A DNA stretch of 57,714 nt, from contig NZ_JAUSCC010000039.1 of NCBI RefSeq assembly GCF_030651745.1, positions 1-57,714 of the forward strand, in the 5' to 3' direction. Position numbers and translations under genes: made by a program. Positions 17,395-25,983 of the stretch are shown here, piece by piece. Numbering within the stretch: position 1 is the stretch's first letter; every line of letters begins with the position of its first letter. Under the pieces are notes generated by a model. The model saw nothing but the letters and a program-made list of their open reading frames with translations. It did no database searches and was not told the DNA's origin. The stretch comes from Methylophaga sp. Lineage in GTDB: Bacteria; Pseudomonadota; Gammaproteobacteria; Nitrosococcales; Methylophagaceae.

Positions 17395-17930
17395 GCATCT
17401 AACTGCTCATATATTGAGAACATCAGGCAGTGCTGCGTGGCTTTTGCCATATATTTTTTCACCGAGCTTTCTGACAAGCTCATTTCCTCAGCAATTTCCC
17501 GGTAGGTCATACCTTTGAGCTGAGACATTAAAAATGCTCTTTTCACTTTTGCCCCAACTCCATCCAGCATCGCATCAATTCGATACAGCGTTTCCAGCAA
17601 AATCAAGCTTTGTTCTGACGAAATGCCTTCTTGCTCTGGTTGCTGTATTAAAGCCTGCAAATACGATTGCTCAATGGTCCGTCGACGGAAATGATCAATC
17701 ATCACACGCTTGGCCACAGTCACCAGATAACTGCGGGGCTCACGTATAGACTCGACTTTGCCACTGAAATCCGGCGCTGTTAGCAATCTTACAAAGGTAT
17801 CCTGCGCCAAGTCTGCAGCTTGATGCGAGCAATTCAACCGCTCGCGTAACCAGTTTTGCAGCCAGCTGAAGTTGTTTTGATAAAGTTTTTCCAGACTTTC
17901 CGTCGAAGGTGAAGGCAATGGCGCATTCAT
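17391..17930 (-). CDS. FecI-type ECF sigma factor (cassette 1)
   Basis: A 179-residue RNA polymerase sigma factor of the iron-starvation ECF group. Sigma region 2 (AADLAQDTFVRLL, then PRSYLVTVAKRVMIDHFRRR) and region 4 (LKGMTYREIAEEMSLSESSVKKYMAKA) are both complete. It should transcribe the cassette 1 receptor gene when the receptor signals through FecR. ATG 17930 is preferred; a TTG five codons upstream is possible. Two Fur-like sites lie just upstream, so expression is probably iron-repressed. Confidence 0.92.
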   Translation of the reverse strand: MNAPLPSPSTESLEKLYQNNFSWLQNWLRERLNCSHQAADLAQDTFVRLLTAPDFSGKVESIREPRSYLVTVAKRVMIDHFRRRTIEQSYLQALIQQPEQEGISSEQSLILLETLYRIDAMLDGVGAKVKRAFLMSQLKGMTYREIAEEMSLSESSVKKYMAKATQHCLMFSIYEQLDA

Positions 17931-17947
17931 AGAAATTATTCTCAACC

Positions 17948-17989
17948 GCTAATGATAATGATTCGCAGTTGCATTCTATGATAATTATC
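17948..17989 (-). promoter_or_regulatory. Two Fur-like boxes upstream of fecI cassette 1
   Basis: GCTAATGATAATGATTCGC (17948-17966) and ATGATAATTATC (17978-17989, with the perfect palindrome GATAATTATC) both resemble the Fur consensus. They lie 18-60 bases before the fecI start, where they could also serve the end of the piuC transcript. Confidence 0.65.
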
Positions 17990-18034
17990 TTTTGAGAGCA
18001 ATTAATTGGAAAAACAATAATTGCTAGTGATGAG

Positions 18035-18691
18035 TTAACGATCCAACCATTGTCGTAGCAGATTATTACGTACTCTCGAGAGTCGATCATATTGGGCTGT
18101 CTTGCCGTTTTGATTGAATTCTTCGCGTAATGACTGCTCCATATCAAACAGGATTTCACGTTGATTCGGGTCTCGTACCCGGCTGGTCACCCAACCGACA
18201 ATGACCAAGCGTTCACCCTCAGTGACTTCATTGACCCGGTGTAAATAGGTTGAGGGATATAACAATAAATCACCGGCATCCAGTTTCCAGCTACGTTCGC
18301 CGCTGCTGTCTTCCAACACCAGTTCACCGCCTTGATAATCGGTTTTATCCGACAAAAACAAGGTAAACGAAATATCGGTGCGTTGATTATTGATCAGCGC
18401 TTCATCGACATGGGTGCCGTAACGCATGCCGGGCTGATAACGACTTAACAGCAAACGGACGAACTGTTTTGGATGTGCTGCCTGCAAAAATAAATCATTG
18501 GCCAGCAGGCGTTGCTCAACCAGTTTTAAAACACCACCAACTTCCACCATATCGGCCTGCTGATTATGTTTTACCTGAATGGCAGCCCGGCCAGCCGTGC
18601 TCTGTCCGTCATGAAACGGGACATCCTTGATGGATGCTTTGATAGCGTCTAGATCAATTGCAGATAAACACTGTGAAAGATGCAGGATCAT
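18035..18691 (-). CDS. piuC: PiuC-type Fe(II)/2-oxoglutarate dioxygenase
   Basis: A 218-residue PKHD-type hydroxylase, typical of genes near TonB siderophore receptors. The metal triad is H94-x-D96 (GTHVDEAL) and H151 (TYLHRVNE); an Arg for 2-oxoglutarate binding follows about ten residues later. The start MILHLSQ at 18691 matches the family; an ATG six codons upstream lies inside the Fur-like dyad. The physiological substrate is not established, though a role in siderophore handling is often proposed. It is divergent from the iron-linked periplasmic protein gene. Confidence 0.9.
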   Translation of the reverse strand: MILHLSQCLSAIDLDAIKASIKDVPFHDGQSTAGRAAIQVKHNQQADMVEVGGVLKLVEQRLLANDLFLQAAHPKQFVRLLLSRYQPGMRYGTHVDEALINNQRTDISFTLFLSDKTDYQGGELVLEDSSGERSWKLDAGDLLLYPSTYLHRVNEVTEGERLVIVGWVTSRVRDPNQREILFDMEQSLREEFNQNGKTAQYDRLSRVRNNLLRQWLDR

Positions 18692-18692
18692 A

Positions 18693-18709
18693 TTGAGAAT
18701 GCTTCTCAT
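18693..18709. promoter_or_regulatory. Fur-like dyad between piuC and divergent gene
   Basis: TGAGAATGCTTCTCA is a near-perfect 15-base dyad (TGAGAA, three bases, TTCTCA) in the position expected for a Fur site. It touches the piuC start and lies about 50 bases before the divergent gene at 18759, so it could control both. Confidence 0.6.
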
Positions 18710-18758
18710 TTATGGCAAAGTAAGTAACTTATCATACCCCCACTCAGAGAGACAGACT

Positions 18759-19556
18759 ATGCAAGAAAATCGTAAAAAATGGTTAAGCATTGGCGTTGCA
18801 TTAGCCAGCGGTATCAGCCTGAATGCCTCCGCCGCAGATATGTCGCATGATATGCATTCCGCCACTGACAATATGGTTATGGCAGCGACTGGCGAGGGTG
18901 AAGGTGGAGGCGTCACCGAGACCGATCTGAAAACCAATGATGTGGCGTTTTTAACCCGTTTAGGACTTATTCGCGGTCATTTGCTGGTGGGGTATGAACT
19001 GTACAAACAAGGTCAGGTAGATATGGCCATCACCCATATGAAACATCCACGCGATGAACTGTATGCGGGTCTGGTTCCATCAATCGAATATCGTGGTGGC
19101 GAGCGCTTTGACGATGCACTGAGTAGCCTTGCGGATAAAGTCACCAATAAAGCTCCTCAAGCAGAAGTCGACAAAGCCTATGAACAACTGGAGTCAGGTA
19201 TCAAAGCTGCCGAAGCGTTGGTTAAAGTCGACTTAAAAAATGTATTGCTGAGCATCAATGAACTGATTGAAACAGCTGCTGAAGAATATGCACTGGGCGT
19301 TGAAAACGGCAAACTCATTAATCTGCATGAATATCAGGATGCTTACGGTTTTACTCAAATCGCCAAACGCCGCCTGGAACAACTGCCCAAAGCAACCCGT
19401 AAAGAATCTGCCAATACCGTTAAACAAGTGGAAGGCTATTTAGCTGAACTTACCGATCTCTGGCCAACCATTGCTCCCGAAGGTGATGTGGATGGTGATG
19501 CCTCCAAACTGTATGGAACGGCGGCTCGTATTGAAATCAGTGCGTTGGGGCTTTAA
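18759..19556 (+). CDS. Periplasmic helical protein, probably iron-regulated, unknown function
   Basis: A 265-residue protein. A Sec signal peptide ends near NASAADMSHD. A His/Met-containing spacer (MSHDMHSATDNMVM) and the glycine-rich GEGEGGG follow. The rest is mainly helical with a conserved-looking motif AFLTRLGLIRGHLLVGYELYK and HMKHPRDELYAGL. I recall similar uncharacterised proteins near iron genes but know no function. Metal-ligand side chains in HMKHP and the Met/His leader make metal binding plausible, though this is inference. ATG 18759 follows AGAGAGACAG; the open frame upstream lies over piuC and is not used. It shares a Fur-like site with piuC. Confidence 0.75.
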   Translation: MQENRKKWLSIGVALASGISLNASAADMSHDMHSATDNMVMAATGEGEGGGVTETDLKTNDVAFLTRLGLIRGHLLVGYELYKQGQVDMAITHMKHPRDELYAGLVPSIEYRGGERFDDALSSLADKVTNKAPQAEVDKAYEQLESGIKAAEALVKVDLKNVLLSINELIETAAEEYALGVENGKLINLHEYQDAYGFTQIAKRRLEQLPKATRKESANTVKQVEGYLAELTDLWPTIAPEGDVDGDASKLYGTAARIEISALGL

Positions 19557-19567
19557 CTAGATTCATT

Positions 19568-19602
19568 AAGGCCTCTATACCCAAGGTGTAGAGGCCTTAT
19601 CA
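19568..19602 (+). terminator. Terminator after iron-linked periplasmic protein gene
   Basis: AAGGCCTCTATAC pairs with GTGTAGAGGCCTT over a five-base loop, with a T-containing tail. It lies 12 bases after the stop codon and is a good intrinsic-terminator candidate. Confidence 0.75.
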
Positions 19603-19655
19603 TTTCAAATCTCTATTAATGTTCTGCTCACTTTGACGAGTCACGCTAATTAAAC

Positions 19656-20780
19656 TCAACTAAGCTTTCTCTTGGCATTTTTAAGCCGCAACTTTCTAAG
19701 CCACAGCACCACACCAGTAATCGCTAATAACAATGGGATGAATCCTGCAATCATCCATATGATTCGTCCTGAGACGCCGAGAAATTGGCCAGTGTGTAAT
19801 GGCAATTGCCATGCAGCGTAGCTATCTCCCGATAAATTATTTTGCGGTTCGTCTACATGCAACACTGATCCACCCTGACCGACAAAAACAAAGATATTGC
19901 CATAGGGTCCGGCAGAGCCTTTTTCCCTCAGATACACCGTATATAGGTTTTTATCGTGATGATTTCTCAGGTAATAAGCCTCGGTATCTGGACGCACTTG
20001 CAAGGCAGCTTCAATCGCTAAATCAAAACCTTTATCGACTGCAAACTCAGACTGCGAAAAGGTTGCAGGAAATGGAGGAGTCATGGGCAAAATTTTTGCG
20101 ATAGCTGGACGAATCACAACATCCATATTCCACCACAGACCTGTCCATAAGATAACGACAAACAATGCCGAAAAAATCAGGCCTGATGCACGATGCAAAT
20201 CGAACATGAGTCTGGAGGAACCTGCAGTCCATTTAATGCTTAGCGCCTTACGCCATTTGCTTTTTTTAGGCCAGGCAAGCCAAACGCCAATCAGCGTGAC
20301 CAGCAGCCATAAAACAGTGGTAAAACCCAATAAATATTTACCAAACGCACCCAAGCCTAAACTGTAATGAAACCGATAAATAAATGGCATTAAGTGGCTT
20401 CGAGCAAGACTGGTTCGTTCGATATCCCTGTGACCGAGGATATGACCGGTATAAGGATCTATAAATACCTCATCGATTCCCGAAGTTTCACCTGCCAGAT
20501 AAAAAATCACGCTGGATGCACTATCTCTGGCCAGAATAATCCCATGAACCATAGCCGTTGGATAAGTGAGCAAAACCTGCTCTGACAACTCGTTCAATGA
20601 TTGAGAGTTGTCTCCAACCGCGACCTGATACCAGGCTGGATTTAGCCAGTTATCAATCGCTCGCCAGAAAGCAATAGCCGATCCTGTCAGACCGGCTATA
20701 ACAACAAACAGCAGAATAAAAATGCCAATCCAACGATGCAATAGCAGCCAGAATGAGCGCTGCGTAAACAGTACTAACAT
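19656..20780 (-). CDS. PepSY domain inner-membrane protein (cassette 2)
   Basis: A 374-residue protein with four main membrane helices: residues about 14-38 (FILLFVVIAGLTGSAIAFW), 140-170, 195-215 and 335-360. A periplasmic PepSY-like region (SLNELSEQVLLTYPTAMVHGI) and conserved helix His residues (LHRWIG, HYSLGLG, DLHRASG) fit a PiuB-like haem-binding reductase. It lies 12 bases after the cassette 2 receptor gene in the same direction, so it is likely co-transcribed with it and may release iron from the ligand of that receptor. Confidence 0.85.
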   Translation of the reverse strand: MLVLFTQRSFWLLLHRWIGIFILLFVVIAGLTGSAIAFWRAIDNWLNPAWYQVAVGDNSQSLNELSEQVLLTYPTAMVHGIILARDSASSVIFYLAGETSGIDEVFIDPYTGHILGHRDIERTSLARSHLMPFIYRFHYSLGLGAFGKYLLGFTTVLWLLVTLIGVWLAWPKKSKWRKALSIKWTAGSSRLMFDLHRASGLIFSALFVVILWTGLWWNMDVVIRPAIAKILPMTPPFPATFSQSEFAVDKGFDLAIEAALQVRPDTEAYYLRNHHDKNLYTVYLREKGSAGPYGNIFVFVGQGGSVLHVDEPQNNLSGDSYAAWQLPLHTGQFLGVSGRIIWMIAGFIPLLLAITGVVLWLRKLRLKNAKRKLS

Positions 20781-20792
20781 CGTGACGTTTTT

Positions 20793-23189
20793 TTACATTT
20801 CAGCTCTTAAAGCAATACCAAATGTTCTAGGAGCACCAACATCCAGAAAATTATTGCTCTGATTATTGGTTATATACTCACGATCCAGCAGATTTCTGAC
20901 GAAAGCTGAAACGGTGATATTTTTCGATAATGGATACTCTCCATTGAGATTCACCAACGTCACACAGTCGTTGTTTCGCTCCGAGGCAATACCAGAGTCA
21001 TAAGCCAGCGTAATACTCTCCGACTGATAGACAATATCGCTGCTAAGCCTTAATCCGTTAACAAAACGATAACTGCCACCAAGTGAGGCTTTATACCTCG
21101 GTGCATAGGGAAATTTTTGTCCACTCAGATCCTGACCATCCATATTAAAATCAAGATATTCAGTATGGTTATAGGAAGCTCCGGCAAAGACAGTGAAGGC
21201 ACTATTCACCAGATAGTCTGCTGAAAGCTCTAAACCCTTCAGTCTGGATTTTGCAGCATTCGCTACCGTGGCAATTCCAAGTTCATCTGAGATTTCAACC
21301 TGCTGATCTTTCCAATCGGTGTGATAAATATTGAGATTGGTATTCAAGCGATTTTGTAACCAACTGCCACGCCAAGCCAACTCATAGGTACTGGTGTATT
21401 CCGGATCATAAGGGCGGTGGGCTGTTGAGGTGCTCAAATCGACACCACCACCACGATAACCTTTTTGCCAAGTTAAGCCGATAAGATGATTTTGACTCAG
21501 CCGATGACTGAGACCAACTTTTGGCAATAGCTCAGTGAATGAGTTATTTTCATTGGCCGATTCAACGGTCGCCAAGCCTAAAGGGTCAACATACTGAAAC
21601 TTGGTGTTGTTTTTTTCGTGATCCAAACGCATACCGGTGATCCAGGTCCAGTTATCAATAAACTCCCAGTTCACTTCACCGAAAATGGCTTGATTACGTA
21701 TGACGATATCGCCTTGTGATATCAGCGCTGGATCATTAAACCCACTTAGGTTGAGATTAACCCGATCATCAATATCGTTACTGTGCTTAGCGTAATAGAG
21801 ACCAACGAACCCCATTAAGCGTTCACTTTCATAAGTGAAACGAAATTCCTGGCTTAACAGATCCTGTTTATGTTTGCGAACAGCTTCTCGCTCAAGTGTG
21901 ACGGTCTGATCAAAGTCCAATAGAGAGCTATAGTTAGACCAGGTTCCACTGGATAAACTGGTAAATGTCCAGTTATCCGACAGGTAATAATCCAGTTTGG
22001 CCGAGGCGGTATTTTGGTCCAGAGCATCTCTTTCAGCGGTATTAAGAAAATGGTCGTAATACTGTGGTTTACCATTTTCTGCACTGACGGTATTCGCCCC
22101 CCTCTTTTGCTCTGTACGGTCCATCGTTAACAGCAAATCCATTTTTTCTGTGGGTTGGAACAACAATTTCCCACGAATATTGACCGCACGTTGAGCATCC
22201 CCATCTCTGTCGAGGGTTTCATTCTTGATATAACCATCCATTGTTTGATAATCAACAGCCAAACGGCCTGCCAGAAGATTGTCCACAATCGTGTTATTGG
22301 CAACGAATGAAACGCCTTGTTCACCGTAGCTGCCGAAATTGGTTTGAGCAGAAAACTCCGGTTGAAAAGTTGGATCATTGGTTTTTAATACCACGGCTCC
22401 AGCCAGTGAATTTCGTCCTTGGGTGGTAGATTGTGCTCCACGGTAAACCTCAACTTGTTCCACATCCCATAATCTTAGAGGATTCATGGTGACCAGCCGG
22501 TGAGTCTGGGCAGCGCCATCCACAAACACAGTTATTGCACCATTCATCGTGCCTGCCCCTTGGGAATCAAATCCTGAAACTGGTACACCACGAATCCCCC
22601 AGTTTTCATTTCCCGATTGCGTATAAATACCTGGAGTTCTGGCCATAATATTTTGCAGATCCTGATCGGCGTGATCCCTTATATCTTGCTGACCAAATAC
22701 CGCCACACTGGATAATGTGTCCTGTAGTCTACGATTCATTTTTTCGCCTGAAACGATCACTGCAGGTAATTCAATTTGGTTATTGATGGACTGTGACTGT
22801 GTTTTATTTAGTGTGAAACTGCCATCTGCTCTTTGGGAAAACGTCAATCCACTTCCAGCCAGCAACATTTCCAAAACCTGCTTTTCTGAATATTCGCCAG
22901 AAATACTTGGGCTGGTTAATCCGTCGGTGAGAGCGGAATCAAATGACAGTGGGATCCCTGCACTGACAGCAAAATTGGATAAGGTGCGTCCTAATGGACC
23001 TGCGGGGATATGGTAGGTTTTAATTTCAGTGGTATTGAGTGCTGATACGTCAGCAAAGCTGTTGCCGCTGAGGGCTATGCCAGTTGCCAATGCCATGCTC
23101 AGCAGAGCATTGCGGTTCGACAGATTAAGATAGTTAGGCCTTAGTGCTTTGGATGTTATTGGGGGATAAGGTGGTTTTAGAGTGGACAT
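20793..23189 (-). CDS. TonB-dependent receptor with STN domain (cassette 2)
   Basis: A 798-residue outer-membrane transporter. A long cytoplasmic n-region precedes the signal peptide (about 25-48). The STN domain (about 57-130, IPAGPLGRTLSNFAVSAGIPLSFD...ISGEYSEKQVLEMLLAGSGL) resembles that of cassette 4. The plug follows (DLQNIMARTPGIYTQ, VEQVEVYRGAQSTTQGRNSLAGAVVLKT) and then a barrel that ends in Met rather than the usual aromatic residue. AAGGATCAG precedes the ATG at 23189. The ligand is unknown. It is linked to fecI/fecR upstream and a PepSY gene downstream. Confidence 0.9.
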   Translation of the reverse strand: MSTLKPPYPPITSKALRPNYLNLSNRNALLSMALATGIALSGNSFADVSALNTTEIKTYHIPAGPLGRTLSNFAVSAGIPLSFDSALTDGLTSPSISGEYSEKQVLEMLLAGSGLTFSQRADGSFTLNKTQSQSINNQIELPAVIVSGEKMNRRLQDTLSSVAVFGQQDIRDHADQDLQNIMARTPGIYTQSGNENWGIRGVPVSGFDSQGAGTMNGAITVFVDGAAQTHRLVTMNPLRLWDVEQVEVYRGAQSTTQGRNSLAGAVVLKTNDPTFQPEFSAQTNFGSYGEQGVSFVANNTIVDNLLAGRLAVDYQTMDGYIKNETLDRDGDAQRAVNIRGKLLFQPTEKMDLLLTMDRTEQKRGANTVSAENGKPQYYDHFLNTAERDALDQNTASAKLDYYLSDNWTFTSLSSGTWSNYSSLLDFDQTVTLEREAVRKHKQDLLSQEFRFTYESERLMGFVGLYYAKHSNDIDDRVNLNLSGFNDPALISQGDIVIRNQAIFGEVNWEFIDNWTWITGMRLDHEKNNTKFQYVDPLGLATVESANENNSFTELLPKVGLSHRLSQNHLIGLTWQKGYRGGGVDLSTSTAHRPYDPEYTSTYELAWRGSWLQNRLNTNLNIYHTDWKDQQVEISDELGIATVANAAKSRLKGLELSADYLVNSAFTVFAGASYNHTEYLDFNMDGQDLSGQKFPYAPRYKASLGGSYRFVNGLRLSSDIVYQSESITLAYDSGIASERNNDCVTLVNLNGEYPLSKNITVSAFVRNLLDREYITNNQSNNFLDVGAPRTFGIALRAEM

Positions 23190-23290
23190 TCAGCTGATCC
23201 TTGGTTAAGTCAAAATGTGTGCTTCACCCTCCTTGCCAGCTGAAAGCAAAAAAAGTATCAGTCTGTTCACATTTTTATTTATTGCTGATT

Positions 23291-24259
23291 TCAAACGGGT
23301 AACAGATTGATCCAGTAACCGTGCATATGTGATGTCAATTTAATGGGATAAGTCGAGACCAGCATGCGTAATGCCAAATCAGTGTCAGAAATAGGATACG
23401 AACCTGACACAGGCAAATTGGCAATGGCTGGATCGCATCTCACCATGCCGCTTCGATAACGGCCGAGTTCGGATACAAATTCACCCAGCGGCATTTTATC
23501 CGCCAGCAGCATGCCTTGAGTCCAGGTGGTTACAGCTTGATCCAGCGGCGTTGGAAGTTCAACGGTATGGCGGTTAAAGCTGATCTGCTCGCCTGCGTTA
23601 ACAATAATTTGCTGTGATAAATCAGCCTCTGTTGGTATAACTTTTACCGCACCTTCCAATACACCTAGCTGTGTTGTGTTTTTTTGCTGGTATACCCTAA
23701 ATCGAGTACCTAATGCTTCGAGTGTTCCCTGCTTGGTGCCCACGATAAATGGACGGTGGACTGACGCAGTATCAACTGCCGTTTGCACCAGTATTTCGCC
23801 GGATCGCAACCAGACAAATCGTTGCTGATTATCAAATTGCACATCAACCGATGTCGCTGTATTCAATGTCAGCTGAGAGCCATCTGCCAGTTGAAACTCT
23901 CTTTTTTCACCACTGGCGGTGTGATAATCAGCTGTCCAACCCTGTGATTCCACTATGCGCCAGCTACCCCAGCCGACAGGAGCTATTGCCAACAAAATAG
24001 CCAACTTATTAAGAATAGCGCGTCGATTAGGGTTATCCGGTCGGTCCAGTGCGGGTATCGCTAACGACGGGGGCAAGGCGCCCAATTTATTGACCAGCAA
24101 TTCAGCCCTCACCCAGGCACGGACATGATCAGGATGCTGTTGCTGCCAGCGAAGACAGGCCTCGCGATCAGCATCGGTGACTTCTGTGGCACTTAATCGC
24201 ATCAACCAGTCAGCTGCCTGATCGAGTATTCGAGGATCAATAGCGTTGATTTTGGGCAT
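23291..24259 (-). CDS. FecR-family anti-sigma regulator (cassette 2)
   Basis: A 322-residue protein with a cytoplasmic DUF4880 region (about 8-58, AADWLMRLSATEVTDADREACLRW), RRAIL before a hydrophobic helix (about 82-105), the periplasmic FecR domain (KREFQLADGSQLTLNTATSVDVQF) and the C-terminal receptor-contact part (LGEFVSELGRYRSGMV...VSGSYPISDTDLAL). It starts ten bases after the fecI stop. It should pass the signal from the cassette 2 receptor to its sigma factor. Confidence 0.92.
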   Translation of the reverse strand: MPKINAIDPRILDQAADWLMRLSATEVTDADREACLRWQQQHPDHVRAWVRAELLVNKLGALPPSLAIPALDRPDNPNRRAILNKLAILLAIAPVGWGSWRIVESQGWTADYHTASGEKREFQLADGSQLTLNTATSVDVQFDNQQRFVWLRSGEILVQTAVDTASVHRPFIVGTKQGTLEALGTRFRVYQQKNTTQLGVLEGAVKVIPTEADLSQQIIVNAGEQISFNRHTVELPTPLDQAVTTWTQGMLLADKMPLGEFVSELGRYRSGMVRCDPAIANLPVSGSYPISDTDLALRMLVSTYPIKLTSHMHGYWINLLPV

Positions 24260-24269
24260 GCTGGAGAAA

Positions 24270-24770
24270 TTATTCCATTACCAACAGGCAGTGGCGAAAA
24301 GCCTGTTTCATATAACGTTTTACCGTAATCAGCGATACACCAATCTGCTCGGCAATGATTTCGTATTTCAATCCCTCAATCTGCGATAGCAAAAACGCAC
24401 GTTTCACCAATGGCGGCAAAGCATCCAACATTTGGTCGACTTCGTTGAGGGCTTCAAGGATAAGATAGCGCTGCTCTTCCGAGGGGATTTCCTGAGGTGG
24501 CAGCAATGCCAATGCGTCAAGATAAGCACGCTCCAAAGCCTGACGCTGATACCAGTTCACCAACAAGCCTTTGGCAATCGTGGTCAGATAGGCACGGGGT
24601 TCGTTAATCCGAGTTTGTGTGCGGCCCGCTAAAATACGCGTAAAAGTATCCTGCGCTAAATCATCAGCTTGATAACTACAGCCTAATTTGGATCTTAACC
24701 AACCCTGTAACCAACTGTGATGGTCAATATACAAAGACTGAACTTGCTGTTTGGTCTGGTTGATCGACAT
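24270..24770 (-). CDS. FecI-type ECF sigma factor (cassette 2)
   Basis: A 166-residue ECF sigma factor with intact region 2 (ADDLAQDTFTRIL, PRAYLTTIAKGLLVNWYQRQ) and region 4 (IEGLKYEIIAEQIGVSLITVKRYMKQAF). AAAGGCG precedes the ATG. The promoter segment starting 33 bases upstream is one copy of a 56-base direct repeat that is also found before cassette 3, which implies shared control. Confidence 0.92.
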   Translation of the reverse strand: MSINQTKQQVQSLYIDHHSWLQGWLRSKLGCSYQADDLAQDTFTRILAGRTQTRINEPRAYLTTIAKGLLVNWYQRQALERAYLDALALLPPQEIPSEEQRYLILEALNEVDQMLDALPPLVKRAFLLSQIEGLKYEIIAEQIGVSLITVKRYMKQAFRHCLLVME

Positions 24771-24802
24771 GAAACGCCTTTAGCCTATGGCAAACTCACC
24801 AT

Positions 24803-24858
24803 TAATCGCGAATAAGAATTGTTCGCAATTATATTGAGCTGTGCTGGGACATGCAAAT
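24803..24858 (-). repeat. 56-bp promoter direct repeat, copy 1 (Fur-like)
   Basis: This segment differs at only one base from 30175-30230. It contains GCGAATAAGAATTGTTCGC, with GCGAA/TTCGC arms, followed by AATTATAT; this resembles a Fur box with promoter elements. It sits 33 bases before the cassette 2 fecI start. Confidence 0.9.
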
Positions 24859-24997
24859 CTCTGAAAGAAACACGTTGCTTGTTTTACCTTTTACAAAGAC
24901 CAATACAATTACGGGATTCAATAGCTTGATATGGTTCAACCTTAAGTTAGGCTCTATTAAACTCATGTTGGCTTGGGGTGCGATACCCAAAGCATAA

Positions 24998-25026
24998 TTG
25001 CACACTGTCGCGCGACACGATACAAT
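24998..25026 (+). promoter_or_regulatory. higBA promoter with operator in the spacer
   Basis: TTGCAC (24998-25003) and TACAAT (25021-25026) are spaced by exactly 17 bases. The spacer holds the perfect palindrome TGTCGCGCGACA (25006-25017). A dyad there is where the antitoxin would be expected to bind and repress. The toxin ATG follows 35 bases later. Confidence 0.65.
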
Positions 25027-25061
25027 CTGCCTTATGCAGAAAGACATGGGCTGAGAAAGGG

Positions 25062-25340
25062 ATGATCAAAAGCATCAGGCACAAGGGACTGAAACAGTTT
25101 TTCGAGAAGGGAAGTACCAAGGGCATTCCCACTGATCATGTTGACCGCCTCCGCGATCGACTGACCGTATTGGACGCCGCCACCAGCCTTGACGATATAG
25201 CGGTCAGCAACTGGGACCTGCACCCGCTGACCGGAAAACTAAAAGGCCAACATGCCATCAAAGTGTCCGGCAACTGGCGACTTTTCTTTGAGTTCCGAGA
25301 TGGCAATGTGTACCTATTGGACTATGACGATTACCACTGA
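25062..25340 (+). CDS. higB: HigB-type toxin (RelE superfamily mRNA interferase)
   Basis: A 92-residue protein starting MIKSIRHKGLKQFFEKG, a standard HigB/RelE-family beginning, and ending with SGNWRLFFEFRDGNVYLLDYDDYH, the usual C-terminal strand and catalytic surface. HigB toxins cut mRNA on the ribosome. The ATG at 25062 gives the family length; an in-frame extension upstream to 24978 runs through the promoter and is rejected. The antitoxin gene begins next to the toxin stop (toxin first, as typical of higBA). It lies between iron cassettes 2 and 3, inside the segment bounded by the promoter repeats. Confidence 0.92.
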   Translation: MIKSIRHKGLKQFFEKGSTKGIPTDHVDRLRDRLTVLDAATSLDDIAVSNWDLHPLTGKLKGQHAIKVSGNWRLFFEFRDGNVYLLDYDDYH

Positions 25341-25354
25341 TGGGAGAAAATACC

Positions 25355-25630
25355 ATGGCGATGTATGACCCCTCGCACCCAGGCCGTATTATCCGGCAGC
25401 GCTTGATTGAAGATGAAGACGGCCACAAGATTGACAGTGTGGCCGTGGTCGCCGAACGGCTGGGCTGCCACCGTAATACCCTCAACCGGGTCATTAACGG
25501 CAGCGCCTCAGTAACACCGGAAATGGCATTAGCTCTGGAACAAGCCGGGGCCGGCACTGCTGAGTTCTGGCTGACCATGCAAGCCAATTATGATCTGTTT
25601 CAGCTTCGCCACAGCCGAGGTGCGGCTTAG
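25355..25630 (+). CDS. higA: HigA-type antitoxin
   Basis: A 91-residue helix-turn-helix protein (VAERLGCHRNTLNRVINGSASVTPEMALALEQAG) of the HigA/VapI family that neutralises HigB and represses the operon. I chose ATG 25355 because GGGAGA lies before it. Another ATG at 25340 overlaps the toxin stop codon (TGATG) and would add five residues. Confidence 0.92.
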   Translation: MAMYDPSHPGRIIRQRLIEDEDGHKIDSVAVVAERLGCHRNTLNRVINGSASVTPEMALALEQAGAGTAEFWLTMQANYDLFQLRHSRGAA

Positions 25631-25672
25631 CATGGAACAGATACTGGAATAACGTTATCGCGTTATAAAACA

Positions 25673-25762
25673 GTAGGTTGGGTTGAATATTATGAAACCC
25701 AACATTGATGTAACTAATGACCTTGGGACTGTTGGGTATCGCTATCGCTCCACCCAACCTAC
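25673..25762. repeat. Dispersed palindromic repeat, copy A
   Basis: The 90-base unit begins GTAGGTTGGGT and ends ACCCAACCTAC (11-base inverted ends). Inside is a second pair, ACCCAACA and TGTTGGGT. Related units lie at 52237-52313 and around 52982-53210. The rest of the 25631-25983 gap holds a lone hairpin (CTCCCCG/CGGGGAG near 25808) and no gene that I can support. Confidence 0.75.
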
Positions 25763-25983
25763 GCACTTTTCCAACCTCAGATGGCAAATAGTAGTTTAAA
25801 TAACCTACTCCCCGCTTTCACGGGGAGAGGTAAATTTAAAATCACCCGTTCTGTTTGGCGGGGCCATAACCAATAGACGAGCACCGAAATAACAAGTGTT
25901 CAGGTTTTGACATCCCGAGACATATTCTTGGTCGAACAAATTAACAGCAAAATATCAATGACACTGCCCCGATTGCTCAGATC

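Noticed and set aside
24978..25061. N-terminal extension of the HigB toxin
   Set aside because: It would translate through the palindrome and the -10 element of the promoter and is absent from normal HigB proteins.
25806..25829. Single CTCCCCG/CGGGGAG hairpin that looks like a type I-E CRISPR repeat
   Set aside because: It occurs once, with no second repeat at spacer distance and no cas gene in the window.
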